This document shows, one piece after another, positions 10,463 to 21,630 of a DNA stretch of 64,000 nucleotides (position 1 is its first letter; each line of letters starts with the position of its first letter). Made by a program: the position numbers and the translations under genes. The notes below the pieces were generated by a model. The model saw only the letters and a program-made list of their open reading frames with translations, searched no databases and was not told the DNA's origin. Source of the DNA: Eleusine coracana subsp. coracana. Taxonomy: Eukaryota; Streptophyta; Magnoliopsida; Poales; Poaceae. The DNA is taken from assembly GCA_032690845.1 (NCBI GenBank), contig CM064422.1, forward strand, positions 5,580,001 through 5,644,000, read 5' to 3'.

Positions 10463-12520
10463 CCTAGTGCATTCAGGAGATCAGATCATTTTGCCTTTGT
10501 TCAAAAGAAGGATCTGATCTGATTTTATTTCTTATTTTTTTCGTCATATCTAGCGTGGAAATTGCTCAAGGAAATATCTATGATGTACTGGTACTGCAAA
10601 ACCAAATGGTGGGAATATTTCATCATTTGAAATGCTGACCATTCTGGTTTTTGTATGTTGATGTGTTATAAGATGCATCATATTTTTCTTGTGTATATAT
10701 GCTGCTATTTTGTTTTTCTGGATTGCTTGCTTTATGCTGCTTTATAATACCTTAATAAATATTTCAGGTACACAAAAATTGAGGATTCATGAACCTGAAC
10801 CTGAACCTGTTGTCAGTGATCCAGCTGGCCCGTGTAAAGCTAGGAATAACCTATGCAGCCTTGAGAGAGAAGGCTTTATTGATTCATCACCAGCACAGGC
10901 TTGTGACATCTGCTGCACAGAGCCTGGTTTCTGCCGTGAGTGCTGCTGCATTCTCTGTCGTAGGACTATTGACAATTCTTTTGGCGGTTACAGCTTCATA
11001 AAATGTGAGGCAGTTGTGGAAGAGAACTACATCTGTGGGCATGTTGCGCACCTTGATTGTGCTCTTCGATGTTACATGGCTGGAACTGTTGGGGGAAGTA
11101 TTGGCTTGGATGTGCAGTATTACTGCAGGCGGTGTGATAATAAAACCAACTTGATGATGCATGTGGAAAAGCTTATGGAAACATGTCGATCTCTCGAATC
11201 AAGGGATGAAATTGAACCTATCCTGAATCTGGGCTTATGCATACTACGTGGCTCAAAACATACAAGTGCAAAAAGCTTGGAGAACTTTATGGGATCAGCA
11301 ATGGCAAAGGTACAATGTGATGTTTTAATCATCTGTGCAGTACAATAGTTTTCATTTTTTTTTTACGGGAAGTGCAATAGTTTTCATGGTTCAGTGCTCC
11401 TATCATTGCTGATGAACTACACATTCTCATTTTGGTTTTAGTTAATACTTTTTTAAGGGCCTTTGTTTCAATAATATGGTGCTATGTATTGACAATATAT
11501 TGCTTAATGTAGCTTACATGTGGTGTTGATCTTGTTGAAGTGTGGAGTACGGAAGGCGATAATGGTAGAGCAACATCCCTTGCAGGTGAATTTAAGTTTT
11601 ACAAAATTGAAAAATAACAAAAAAAAATATTGCCACCAATTGTAGGAGGACAGAACAATATTAAGAGCAACTACTGTTCTAGGTCTTTGAATGTCAGTTC
11701 AGTAGTAAGTTCTCAGTCTAGTTGACAATGCCTTGGACCTTTGGTGTTTTATGTAATTCTAGAAACCTGAATATCGTACATTATGATGAAACCTTCGGAT
11801 CGTATGAGTCACATTTGATGTGTCCTGCACTGACGTTATGTTAGAAAATGCCTGATCCTCCTGTTATATTTATGATCTAGCTTCCACTCACAATTTGAAT
11901 TATGGCACTAATGGAAGGAGGATTTTACATAAAAGTTGAATAAATTCTGTATTGTAATTGCTACTTATTTTCTTGTGCATAAATGTGTTATTTTCTTTAT
12001 CTGTAATGTAGGAGAGAATTCCTCACTTGCCAATGATGTGACTGTACTTGGGGCTCAGCAAGTTCCTGAAGAAGCTGTACTTCCAGGGCATCCTGATCTA
12101 ATAGATCCACTTGCTGATAATAAGTTAGAAACGTCTGCTGAAAATCTTCCAATGTACATTACTGGTGATCACAATGCCATGTCTGCCAAATTCGAGGATG
12201 ATATTGATCTTGCCCTTCAAGAATTAAAGAAATCTCAGGAAGAAGAATATAAGCTGGCTGAGGAGAAGCTTTATTCCCAGAAAGATTACATTCTCAGTGC
12301 GTATAGGCAGCTTGAGTCCAAAAGAGCTGAGCTTGCAAATCCCAGCCCATTATCTCATACTTCAAATTACGGTGCAATCCTATCCAATGTTTTGAACCGT
12401 GTGGACCAAGTAAAGCGTGAGGAGGAAAAGTTTAAAACCATGCTGAAAGTTGCTGGTGGATTTGGGAAAACACCGAAAATCATTACTGAGGATCTGTTTG
12501 GGCTATCTGCAGACAACTAA

Positions 12521-13615
12521 TTCGAAATTGAACTAGCTTAAACTTTGTTACTCGTAGTCTACTGTATAATGGAACTTGGTTGTACTGTTGTATGGGTTGT
12601 ATATATCCTTCCGACTGTTGTTCATTTAGGGGTACCCTCTTCTGTCAGTCTTGGTTAAACTAGAAGCGTCGTGGATGCGCAGGTTATCTGTGGACATGCC
12701 TTTTAGGAACAGTCGTTAAATGAGATATTCTGACTGAACTATATCTGATCTTTCGTCTTATTATCAGTTTATACCTTTCCGTGATAATACTTGACAGGTT
12801 GCTGCTGCAGCAGCGCTACTCTGAGGGTTTGCGAAATGGGATAATTGCGCTCTTATGAGCTGCATTATTACAAGATCGAGGTATATGATTGGTCTGCATG
12901 TATGTATGCAAAACAAGTGAACTTTTCTTTCACATGTCTCTGAAGAGTTAGGAGTTAGTATATCACAATGACGAAGTGATCAAAGTTGTCCTGAGGTTGT
13001 TGGCACCTGATTCAAGCAATTCTAGTCATTCCAAAATCATTGGCAACATTAGGCCTTGCAATTTATGAGTGCTCAAAACATATCTTTGATGATCCCAAAT
13101 AACAAAAGATTTCAAGATATCTGATCCTACATATCTTCGATTGCACCATCTAAAATTGTTCGAAAATAAATTGGATAAAACAAATTGTTTGGGAAAGTAA
13201 AATAGATTTTTCTCAGAGAAATATAAAGTTGCTATGGAGCGCCGGATCAGAACTCAGTTCTCGTAGAACAATTTATGGGCAAAAGATTTCAAGCGTTCTG
13301 ATTCTAAAACTAGTAGAATGCGGCACGTCACAACCAACAAAAGGTGACCAACATTCAGATCGATCTCACAGGAAAGGTGAGATGAACATACATTGGTCTC
13401 AGGCCAAACTCAAGTGTCAAGTCAGGCTTGATCTGATCCTAACAATTATTATGGCGACATAAATTTGCAGTCGTGATCTTACTCTGCTACTGGCACCTAC
13501 CAAAATAACGCGGAAATTCAGATCGATCTCACAGGAGATGAGATTTTGATGAACCAAAAAACTAGCTAAGAACATCCTACACAGCAAATTTATCTAATAA
13601 GGCCATATCCCAAGC
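12521..13615. other. Intergenic between convergent genes; no gene seen
   Basis: This holds the 3' UTR of the Myb/PHD gene (probably to about 12,780) and the 3' UTR of the minus-strand membrane-protein gene (from 13615 upward). Frames are short and show no known family. No repeat with clear ends was seen. Confidence 0.55.
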
Positions 13616-14974
13616 TTAGGTCGGGATCGCCTGTGCTCCTCCGGGAATCCGCCGACGTGCCAGCCTTCGCCGCACCCGCCGCGCCGCCGTGGAGCACTTG
13701 GACACGAACAGCTCCGCGGCCGCAGGTATCAGGCGCGTGCCCTCGAACAGCACGCTCTTCTGGTACTCCAGCACCCACGTCTCCGGCTCCAGCCGCACTG
13801 CGGCGGCGCTGTGCCGCCGGTAGGCCCAGGAGCTGCCGTTGCTGGCCCTCGCCGTCGGCAAGACCCTCCGGTCAGACCACTGCGAGGAGGGATTCATTCA
13901 GCAGGCTGATGAGCATGGTGGTTGGATCAAGGGGAAAGAGGAGATTTGTTCTCGGCGAGGTAGTTTTACCTCGGTGATCTCGCCGGCGAGGAGGGTGAGG
14001 TGCCGCGCGGAGAGCGTGGACGGTAGGAGGCCCGAGGTGCGGAGAGGGCTCCCCCAGACGCTGACCTCCTCCGCCGCCGACTTGTACACCGTGCAGCGCC
14101 ACTGGAACACGTGGCGCTGATCATTCTGTATAAGGAAATCAAGAATTTTTAGCCCGTGGTGAGAAAATTGAGAATCGCCTCGACGAAAAAAATCAAGAAA
14201 TCGATTGTGAATTGCGGAAAGGGCAAGAACGGCACAAACCTGGTGGAATCGCCATTCGGAATCTTGCGAGCTGCAGTTGGCGACCCTGTCGCCGCCGACG
14301 AGCTGCCCGACCCTCCGCTCCAGGACGCGCAGCTTGTTGCCCAGGCCACCAGGCGCGAGCCGCGCCTCGGCCCCCACCTTTGCCACGGCATCCGTCGAAA
14401 GCTTGGGCCCGAACCCCCTCGCCGCGGCCTCCGGGACGAGCCCCGTGTCCACCCACAGGAGAATCAAGAACCCAAGAACAGTGGCCGCGTAGAGCGCCCA
14501 GTCATGCGCCACGCCGCCGCCCTTCTCCCCGCGAAGCTCGGGTGCCACCGCCGCATCACGCGCGGGCGGCGCCCGCCTGGACTTGGCCGTGGACTGCATC
14601 GGCGGCGTCCAGGGCTCGGCGAAGTCATCGGAGCCCGCCGCCGGCGCGTCGCGAGGGGAGAGGGAGTGGCCCCTGCGGCGGTACCTGGCGGAGAAGCGGC
14701 GCGCGGAGGCTGCCTCGGGCGCGCGGACGAGGTCCCGCGTGGCGTCGATGCTGGCGAGGCACATCTCGCAGTCGCAGTCGGCGACCTTGCGGCAACCCGG
14801 GTAGTAGCAGCTGTCCACCGCGCCGCCGGCCCACGGAACAATGGCCGTGGCCGCGTTGGTGTTGGAGGAGCTGGAGGAGGCCATGCTGGAGCAGCCCGAG
14901 GCGGTCGGGGTGCCGCTGGAGGCGGCCGTCGTCCTCCTCGGCGCCGCCAGATTCGCCTCCCTCTTCTCGTCCAT
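13616..14974 (-). CDS. Plant-specific single-pass membrane protein of unknown function
   Basis: Three exons, read right to left: 14974-14240 (245 codons), 14125-13970 (52 codons) and 13879-13616 (87 codons plus TAA). All joins are GT-AG, phase 0, giving 384 residues. The N-terminus is Ala/Ser-rich; around residue 55 there is a Cys-rich motif (CYYPGCRKVADCDCEMCLAS) that could bind zinc. A hydrophobic segment near residues 180-200 (LYAATVLGFLILLWVDTGLV) is one membrane span. The rest is predicted soluble, with short basic runs at the C-terminus. I recall plant proteins with the same CYYPGC...CNCEMCLASI signature but no established function, so I name none. The first ATG in frame was chosen. The gene looks intact, is very GC-rich in exon 1 as often in grasses, and is divergent from the neighbouring GAR synthetase gene. 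Confidence 0.78.
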
Positions 14975-15931
14975 GGACTCGCTTGGGCGATTGGTTTCTT
15001 GGGCTCGGATTGGTGTGGATTGGTGGAAAGGGGAGGAGGAGATGGGAAGAGGAGAACTGCAGAAGGAAAGTGCTTTGGAATTTGAAATGGCGTGGCGGCG
15101 CAACGGCATCCGCGAGCAACGGTCGCCTTCCTTTATTTTCTCGTCGCGGATCTGGGGATCGGAACTGAACCGAAACTCGTGTTCGACATGAAAGTGTTAC
15201 GGAGGAAGTGCTTTTAAAGCTCATCTCTTATATCAAATTTTATATGCATAGTTTACAAATCAAGTAAACATTGTTCATATGAATAAAATGGACAATTAAG
15301 TGGAGCTATGAATTACTCATAATTTTTTTAGCACAATGAATTGCTCATAAGTAAATGGTTCTCAAGATTATCACGAAGCCTCGACAGCCTTCCCTTCATT
15401 TTCTCGTCGCGGATCTGGGAAACTCGTGCTGGTTTATTTGGGCCAATATGAGACGCCAGAGGCCCAGAAGATTGTCTACAGAAGACAAAGGCCTGGTTTA
15501 TTTGGCCCATGAATCTTCTTTGAAGCCTAATTGTTTTGAGTCACAAAGCGGACGGCTGCGATGGCCCAACCGTTGCTCGCCGCGCCGCGCCGCGCGTAGT
15601 GCCTGTGATTGTGAGGCGGCGACCGCCGAGGCCACCGCCACAGACAACTCCTCTGAGATTCCAGCAACAGCAAAAGCGGCTCGGTCTCGTGCGGCCAGCG
15701 CCTCCTCCTCTAGGTGAAAGCACTTCTCCGTCATCTAGAAAGTCCTTAGGCTGGACATAGCGGTGATGGGGCGGAAAGATTTCATCCCAATCTGGGATGA
15801 TATGGGGATTGGGAGGGGAATTGTCACCTCTCTCTCTCAGTTTGGTTCTTTCGTTACCTGAAGATTCTTGGTGCTCAATCGAGGTGCGGGAGCTGGTGGT
15901 TGAACTGAACCCTTGCGTAGCCATCCCCTCC
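14975..15931. promoter_or_regulatory. Shared upstream region of two divergent genes, with a short internal duplication
   Basis: About 960 bp separate the start codons of the minus-strand membrane-protein gene and the plus-strand GAR synthetase gene. A segment containing TTTTCTCGTCGCGGATCTGG occurs twice, near 15136 and 15400, each followed by AACTCGTG. Several TGGGCC/GGCCCA motifs (site II-like) occur at 15437-15510. Transcription starts were not resolved. An in-frame upstream ATG for GAR synthetase exists at 15797. Confidence 0.5.
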
Positions 15932-18900
15932 ATGGCGTGCGTTGCTTACACTATCAGGGGTACTCTCAAGCTTGCTGTAACACGTAGAACCAGTAACCCC
16001 TCATGCGGCGGCTGCAAGTCCTCGGTATCCTTCCCATTTTCTCAGGGATGGAGCAGGGATTGCTCTTCCCTTGCGATTCGGCATGTTGCATCCCATTGTC
16101 ACGTGGCTTCAGTAAGGTGGCGTTCGAGCTTGGAAGCTTCAGCAACTCATGCCGACATTGTTTCTGGTAAATTGCTCTACGAATCGTCCAAATTACTCTC
16201 TTTACTTTTAAGAAAGAAATTGGCACACTGAGCTTAATTGTTGTAAAGGTAAAAGGAAATTCACAAGCAAGTGTGTTTAGCTATTCTTCTTTTCTCATGT
16301 TTCAGGTGAGAAGATAACCATATTGGTCATTGGTGGTGGAGGAAGGGAGCACGCCATTTGTTACGCACTGAACCGCTCCCCCTCTTGCAGTTCAGTCCTA
16401 TGTGCCCCTGGTAATGCTGGTATTCCCCAGTCCGAGGATACAACGTGTATTTCAGACTTGGACATCTCCGATAGCAATGTTGTCATATCATTCTGCCGCA
16501 CGAGGGGAGTGGGAATGGTGGTGGTGGATCCTGAAGCGCCTCTTGTTGCTGGTCTTTCGAATGATCTTGTCAAAGCTGGGATACCAACCTTTGGTCCTTC
16601 TTTGGAGGCTGCAACATTAGAAGGATCAAAAGATTTCATGAAGAAGTTATGTGATAAATATAATATTCCAACTGCTAAGGTACATTCTTTTACATTTGAC
16701 TGTCAGCCCTTTACTCGTCCTCGCACTACAAAGTTTTGTTTAGTGAAGATGCATGCATGTAATTTTTGGTATCTATGATTTAAGAGAAGATGACCATTTC
16801 GGGCATTAGATTAATACATTTCCTTCATTGGCACGGGCATTAGATGACCCTTATTTGTACTAAGAAACTATCCACAAGTTTGCATGTTACAGGGGCACAG
16901 GGCTGTATCTTCAGCTTTCCTGCTGGGATATGTTCAATTGTTTGTTAATTCTTAAAGTATCCCTTGAAATTACTATTTTTTAGATAGCATGTTGCTGCGA
17001 AACTTGTAGCAAGATTAGCCACCTTGGTGTAGTGTTTCAGGTTGCCTTCTGATGACAGTTGCTCTTTGGGCTATTTTTCTTTAGTGTTTCTTTGTTTTGC
17101 TTGTACACGCATTTTGAGTCAAGGATAATGCATTGAACCATTCATATTAAGTCCTCATGCTCATTCTCTAGAGAACAGTTTAAATATTGTGTACCAAAAA
17201 GAAATAGAAAGAAAAGGAAGTCACATCCTTTTCAACTATTAATAATTTCATATATCGGCCATGCTGATGATGGTAATATGAGTTACTTCCTTTTTCTTAT
17301 AGTACTGCACATTCATGGATGCTGCGGAAGCTAAAGAATATGTCAAACATCAAGGAGCCTCTATTGTTGTTAAAGCTGATGGACTGGCTGCTGGTAAGGG
17401 TGTGGTTGTTGCGATGACTTTGGATGAGGCATTTGAAGCCATAGACTCAATGTTGGTTCAAGGTTCATTTGGTTCTGCTGGTTCACGGGTTATCATTGAA
17501 GAATTTTTAGAGGGTGAAGAGGCTTCTTTCTTTGCATTAGTAGATGGTGAAAATGCTTTGCCGCTTGAATCAGCACAAGATCACAAAAGAGTTGGCGATG
17601 GTGATATTGGCCCAAATACTGGGGGCATGGGTGCATACTCACCTGCACCAATAGTGACAGAAGAGCTTAAGGGCATAGTCATGGAAAGTATAATTGTTCC
17701 CACTGTTAAAGGTATGGCAGCTAAAGGCTGCAAGTTTGTTGGTGTATTATACGCTGGGCTTATGATTGAGAAAAAATTTAGGCTTTCTAAACTTATCGAA
17801 TACAATGTACGATTTGGTGATCCAGAATGACAGGTTAGTTGTCCTATATCTTTACTTCTGAACTTTATAGTATTTATTTAACAGACTAACGGGCAATAAA
17901 CATGCCTACCCATATAAACTCAGACCAAAGCAAAAGGTTCATATTATCTAAGTTCTGGTGCTGTGAAGTAACAGTTTCATTTCGCCTTGAAGACTAGCAC
18001 ATTATTGTTGCTGAGTGCAGAAATTGAATAGATTCCATCGAGAATGATGCATTCCAGTGGTATGTGATTGCATAGTAGTGTTAGCCTAGGTGATCAAGAT
18101 AGATGATATGCAGGGAGAACTACATACCGAAGCATACTGAGGAATAGCAATGGCTGCCCTTGAGGATTAATACATTTTAGCCATTATTTTATTCTGACAT
18201 TGTAATTTGTGTAGGCAGTATGAAAATTTTCAATAATGACCTGCAAATATATTTTTCTTCAGGTATCTATAGTGATATTGTTTTCATGTTGTATGAATTC
18301 ATAAATCATTGCAAGCATATCAAATTGAATTTGAAACGCAGTGCATAGCTAAATAAATCACATGTGGAGTATGAATAGCCAGTCCAACATTTGCCAAAAA
18401 AAAAACACTCTTCTTTGACTTTTAAGATCTAACGCACTACTACATTTCTATCAGTATTTTGATAGTATGATTCGGAACTTTTCTATGTGATCTTCACTAT
18501 GCTTGTAAACAGAATGATGTTTTTCTATGTGATCTTCACTGTGCTTGTACATCAAAATGGAGCTTTTCTAGTTCTTCACTGTGCTTGTACATCAGAAAGA
18601 TTATGTGCAGTCTATTTTACTAGTTTTGTCAATATTTTGATTATACTTATCTACTAATATATTTTCCTGCCTTTGTAGGTTCTGATGATGTGATTAGAAT
18701 CCGATTTAGCACAGGTTCTGCTATCTGCATGCAGAGGAGAACTAGGAAAGGTTCCACTGACTTGGTCGCCAGAAATTGCAATGGTGGTTGTGATGGCGAA
18801 CCAAGGATACCCTGGCTCTTATAAGAAAGGGACTGTGATAAGAAACGTCGACAAGGCTGAGCAGGTTTCTCCAGGCGTTAAGATATTCCATGTCGGGGCT

Positions 18901-19089
18901 GCATTGGATGGAGATGGTAACCTTGTAGCTGTGGGAGGCCGAGTTCTTGGTGTCACTGCGAAGGGCAAGCACATTGAAGAAGCAAGGGCAAGAGCATATG
19001 ACGCTGTAGATGCTGTTGATTGGCCAGAAGGGTTCGTTAGGCGTGACATTGGCTGGAGAGCACTGAGACTGAAGCAGATGGCGAAATAG
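15932..19089 (+). pseudogene. purD: Phosphoribosylamine-glycine ligase (GAR synthetase), disabled by two nonsense codons
   Basis: GAR synthetase makes glycinamide ribonucleotide from phosphoribosylamine, glycine and ATP, the second step of purine synthesis, in plant plastids. Four exons: 15932-16166, 16306-16679, 17303-17833 and 18679-19089 (516 codons plus stop). Exon 1 encodes a Ser/Arg-rich plastid transit peptide. Exon 2 has the N-domain loop VIGGGGREHAI. Exon 3 has the ATP-grasp core (KADGLAAGKGVVVAM, GPNTGGMGAYSPAP, EYNVRFGDPE). Exon 4 is the C-domain (PGSYKKGTV, GGRVLGVTAKGK). The codon at 17828-17830 is TGA where the family has Cys after GDPE, and 18691-18693 is TGA where Arg is expected; they lie seven codons apart, on both sides of intron 3. 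The product would stop at 378 residues, without the C-domain. Splice sites and the rest of the frame are intact, so inactivation is recent. The start at 15932 is preferred over 15797 because it gives a normal transit peptide. Confidence 0.85.
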
Positions 19090-19735
19090 CCGCAACTATT
19101 TGAAAACCACAACTACTGTGAGCTTGTAGTCTTAGTAATAAAAAAAAGGGCAGTGTAACCTCCACTGTTGTAGGTGTGGAAGAAAAAAAACAAAGTATTG
19201 CTACTGAAACAGTAGCATCTTTCAAAACACTTGCTGATCCGGCATACTTTGGTCGAAGTATGAACCGATCTTGTGTTTAGACAAACATCTGAGTGGATTC
19301 TTCTCCCAAATAAGCGGAGCATATAATTTTCTGGTCCTGAGTTATTTTTGTTCTCTGTTTCTGCGAAGATCGCCTCAACTTGGTCGTTGGTGTGCCTGCA
19401 GATGTGAGCAGAGAAACATTTATCTATATGTGATCTGTGCACACGCCTCCACGGAGACGTGCACACGGCCAGAGCCATCAGAGCCATCATCTGCTCCAAA
19501 CCCACATGGCGCACGAGCCGGAAGTCGTTTTCTTCCGCTACGCTTCCGACGAGATGAGGTGCACGAGCCTCGCGCCCGGACCGGTCTCTGCTGTTTGCTT
19601 CTGGGAGGGTGCGACGCCGACCAACCACAGCACGTCGCCCGGACCCGGCACAATATCTAATTAGGTCTCCTTCTTTCCAAGCTTTCCCTACGCGCCGGGT
19701 CCCAGGTTTTCAAGTGTCAGCAGATAGTATACTAT

Positions 19736-20136
19736 GGCCCTGTTTGGATCCATCTTCTAAATTTTAATTGGCTAAATTTTAGTCAATTTTGCTCTAAATA
19801 TTATCTCCTAAAATCTACTAAATTTTAGTCAGCCCAACTTCTAAACTTTAATTCTCTAGTCACTCCAACCCTCCTAAAATCTTCTAAACTTGAGAAAAGG
19901 TTACTAAAATCAAACTACCCCTCCCCATATGTTATATTTTCCTTCAACCCACACATATTTCTACTTTTTGGTTAGTTAATAAAGGGTAGACATATCTATT
20001 TTTTATTTAGTCAAGTATTTTAGCTATAGATCCAAACATGTACCTCTTGTATTTTAGCTATGGATGCAAACATATACCTCTTAAACTTTAGAAGGCTAAA
20101 GTTTAATCAAGTATTTTAGCTATGGATCCAAAGGCC
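19736..20136. mobile_element. MITE, about 400 bp, with an empty site in copy C
   Basis: The termini are inverted: GGCCCTGTTTGGATCCAT at the left and ATGGATCCAAAGGCC at the right. TAT flanks both ends. The interior is A/T-rich with repeated CTAAA(T/A)TTTAG motifs. In copy C (about 42666-42690) the same flanks are joined without the element, which supports a true insertion. The TGTTTGG terminus is common among grass DNA-transposon derivatives; superfamily not assigned. Confidence 0.78.
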
Positions 20137-21630
20137 TATGTGGCTAGCCTCTGGTTTTTTTCATAATCTAATTTGGTGTGGTCGATCACCTCGAACGCTT
20201 CTTCGTTTTCTCTCGACACAATTGTGAATAATCTCACTTGTCGACCAAGTGTCATTGTCGCTGTCCGCCAGTGACGCATGGCGCTGCTTTTGATGTACTA
20301 GATCGGTTTGACTGAGAGATTAGAGAAAGCGCACGTGGCGAAGCATGTCTGCACGTGCGCTGGCTGGCTCCGGCGAATCCGTTGGGCTCGCGCGCGGTTA
20401 CCAGGATCGGGATGGGTCTCCTCCTCTCGTGCGAACACACGCTTGCAGGCCCGCCAAGCGTGTAGAGTCGAGGCCTGCGCTATCACACGTCTCGTGCACG
20501 CGGCACATCCATCCACGGTGCCAATAGCCAGAGCCATTGCTCCATCCCCCACATGGGACATGGTGCACGAGCCGGAAACCCTTTCCTTGTTCATCCGCAG
20601 CGCCTGAGCGTGTTGTCACGGGCACGGCGCGTCTGATGAGATCAGCTGGAAGTGGAACCTGCTGGCCGGCCGGCCGCGTCGCGCGACCGACCGACCACGG
20701 CATGCAACCCGGGCCCGGATCCGGCGCAGTATCTAATTCATCAGGTCTTCCCTTTCGTGTCCCAGCCTACGCGCCGCGCTCCTAGCTTGTGTGCGCGCGC
20801 AAGTGCCAACAAATACAGTTTGTTTGGAGCGTCGGCTTGGTCGATCACCTTGGACGCTTCTCTCTTACTAAGTCTCTTTGTTTCATCTTTATACAATACA
20901 AAGCACTCTTATTATTAGTAATCTCACTTCTCGAACAAGTGTCGTTGTCGTTGTGCGTCAGTGAAGCACATTGGCGACACGGCGCTGCTTTCTGTGTGTA
21001 CTGAAAGATTGGTTTGACTCAGATTACGAGAGAGTTCACACGATGCCAGGAAGCAATGATTTGGAATTGAAAAATGCCGAAATGCAGATCGGTGTACGTC
21101 TAGCCGATCAACTAGTACGCAGACTTGAGCCTATCCGTTTCTTGGTTGGAAGCGCGGACCCAAAAAAGTGTCTATCTTCTGGTTTGTTTACCCGTACGTG
21201 AATGCAAGTGACAGAAGCAGCCGCATTGCCGCACTTCATCGTGAATCGCCCGTCCCAGCCATGATTGGCGAGCGGAGCCATCAAAGAATGTTCGAGGTCA
21301 CTTGACAATCAGCAGGCTCGCTCCCGGTCGAAAAAGCATTCTGGCTTCAGTCTTCAAGATGGGACAGGATTGAAGCGTACTCCGTTCATCTTTATGGAAA
21401 ACTGAACATCACGCGGCGCTTTTTTATCCAACTCGTGTCGACCGGATGAATTGTACGAGGTATCCGATAATTCGTTAAAAAGTTCTGGCATCATACACTA
21501 GTAGATGATAGGGCTGGTTGGAGTAACATCCCGGGCAGCACAGATTCAGTTTAGTCTTGTCGTTCCAGCGGATGAGTGCCCTAATGATCCAACTGGGACA
21601 CTGAGTTAAAGAAAATGTTTCATCACCTAA

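Larger units (their letters stand above)
4396..12520 (+). pseudogene. Myb/SANT-like plus PHD-type zinc-finger gene, interrupted by a nonsense codon
   Basis: Seven exons keep one frame: 4396-4737, 4833-5060, 6114-6328, 6545-6717, 10768-11309, 11513-11585 and 12012-12520. They total 2,082 nt, or 693 codons plus stop. Residues 1-150 are a Myb/SANT-like domain (Myb_DNA-bind_3: FWSDKMNKYLIDSLL, WRELIE, DHYDSLMELFG). The middle has the block YAPENWPCPGDHWYWRVG, typical of plant PHD-family proteins (DUF7081, from memory). Exon 5 is a Cys/His-rich PHD-like zinc domain (CDICC, CRECCCILCRR, CGHVAHLDCAL, YYCRRCD). The C-terminus is a charged coiled coil. A nuclear chromatin or transcription role is inferred. 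The codon at 6681-6683 is TAG where relatives appear to have Trp, so translation would stop after 307 residues. All splice sites look intact, so the loss is recent or the base is polymorphic. The join of exon 2 to 3 uses a weak GAA|GTATTG donor; two separate genes remain possible. Confidence 0.68.

Noticed and set aside
14156..15168. Open frames of more than 300 codons on the plus strand opposite the membrane-protein gene
   Set aside because: They are antisense shadows of a GC-rich exon. The minus-strand model has correct splice borders and a membrane span; the plus frames are Arg/Pro-rich with no domain.
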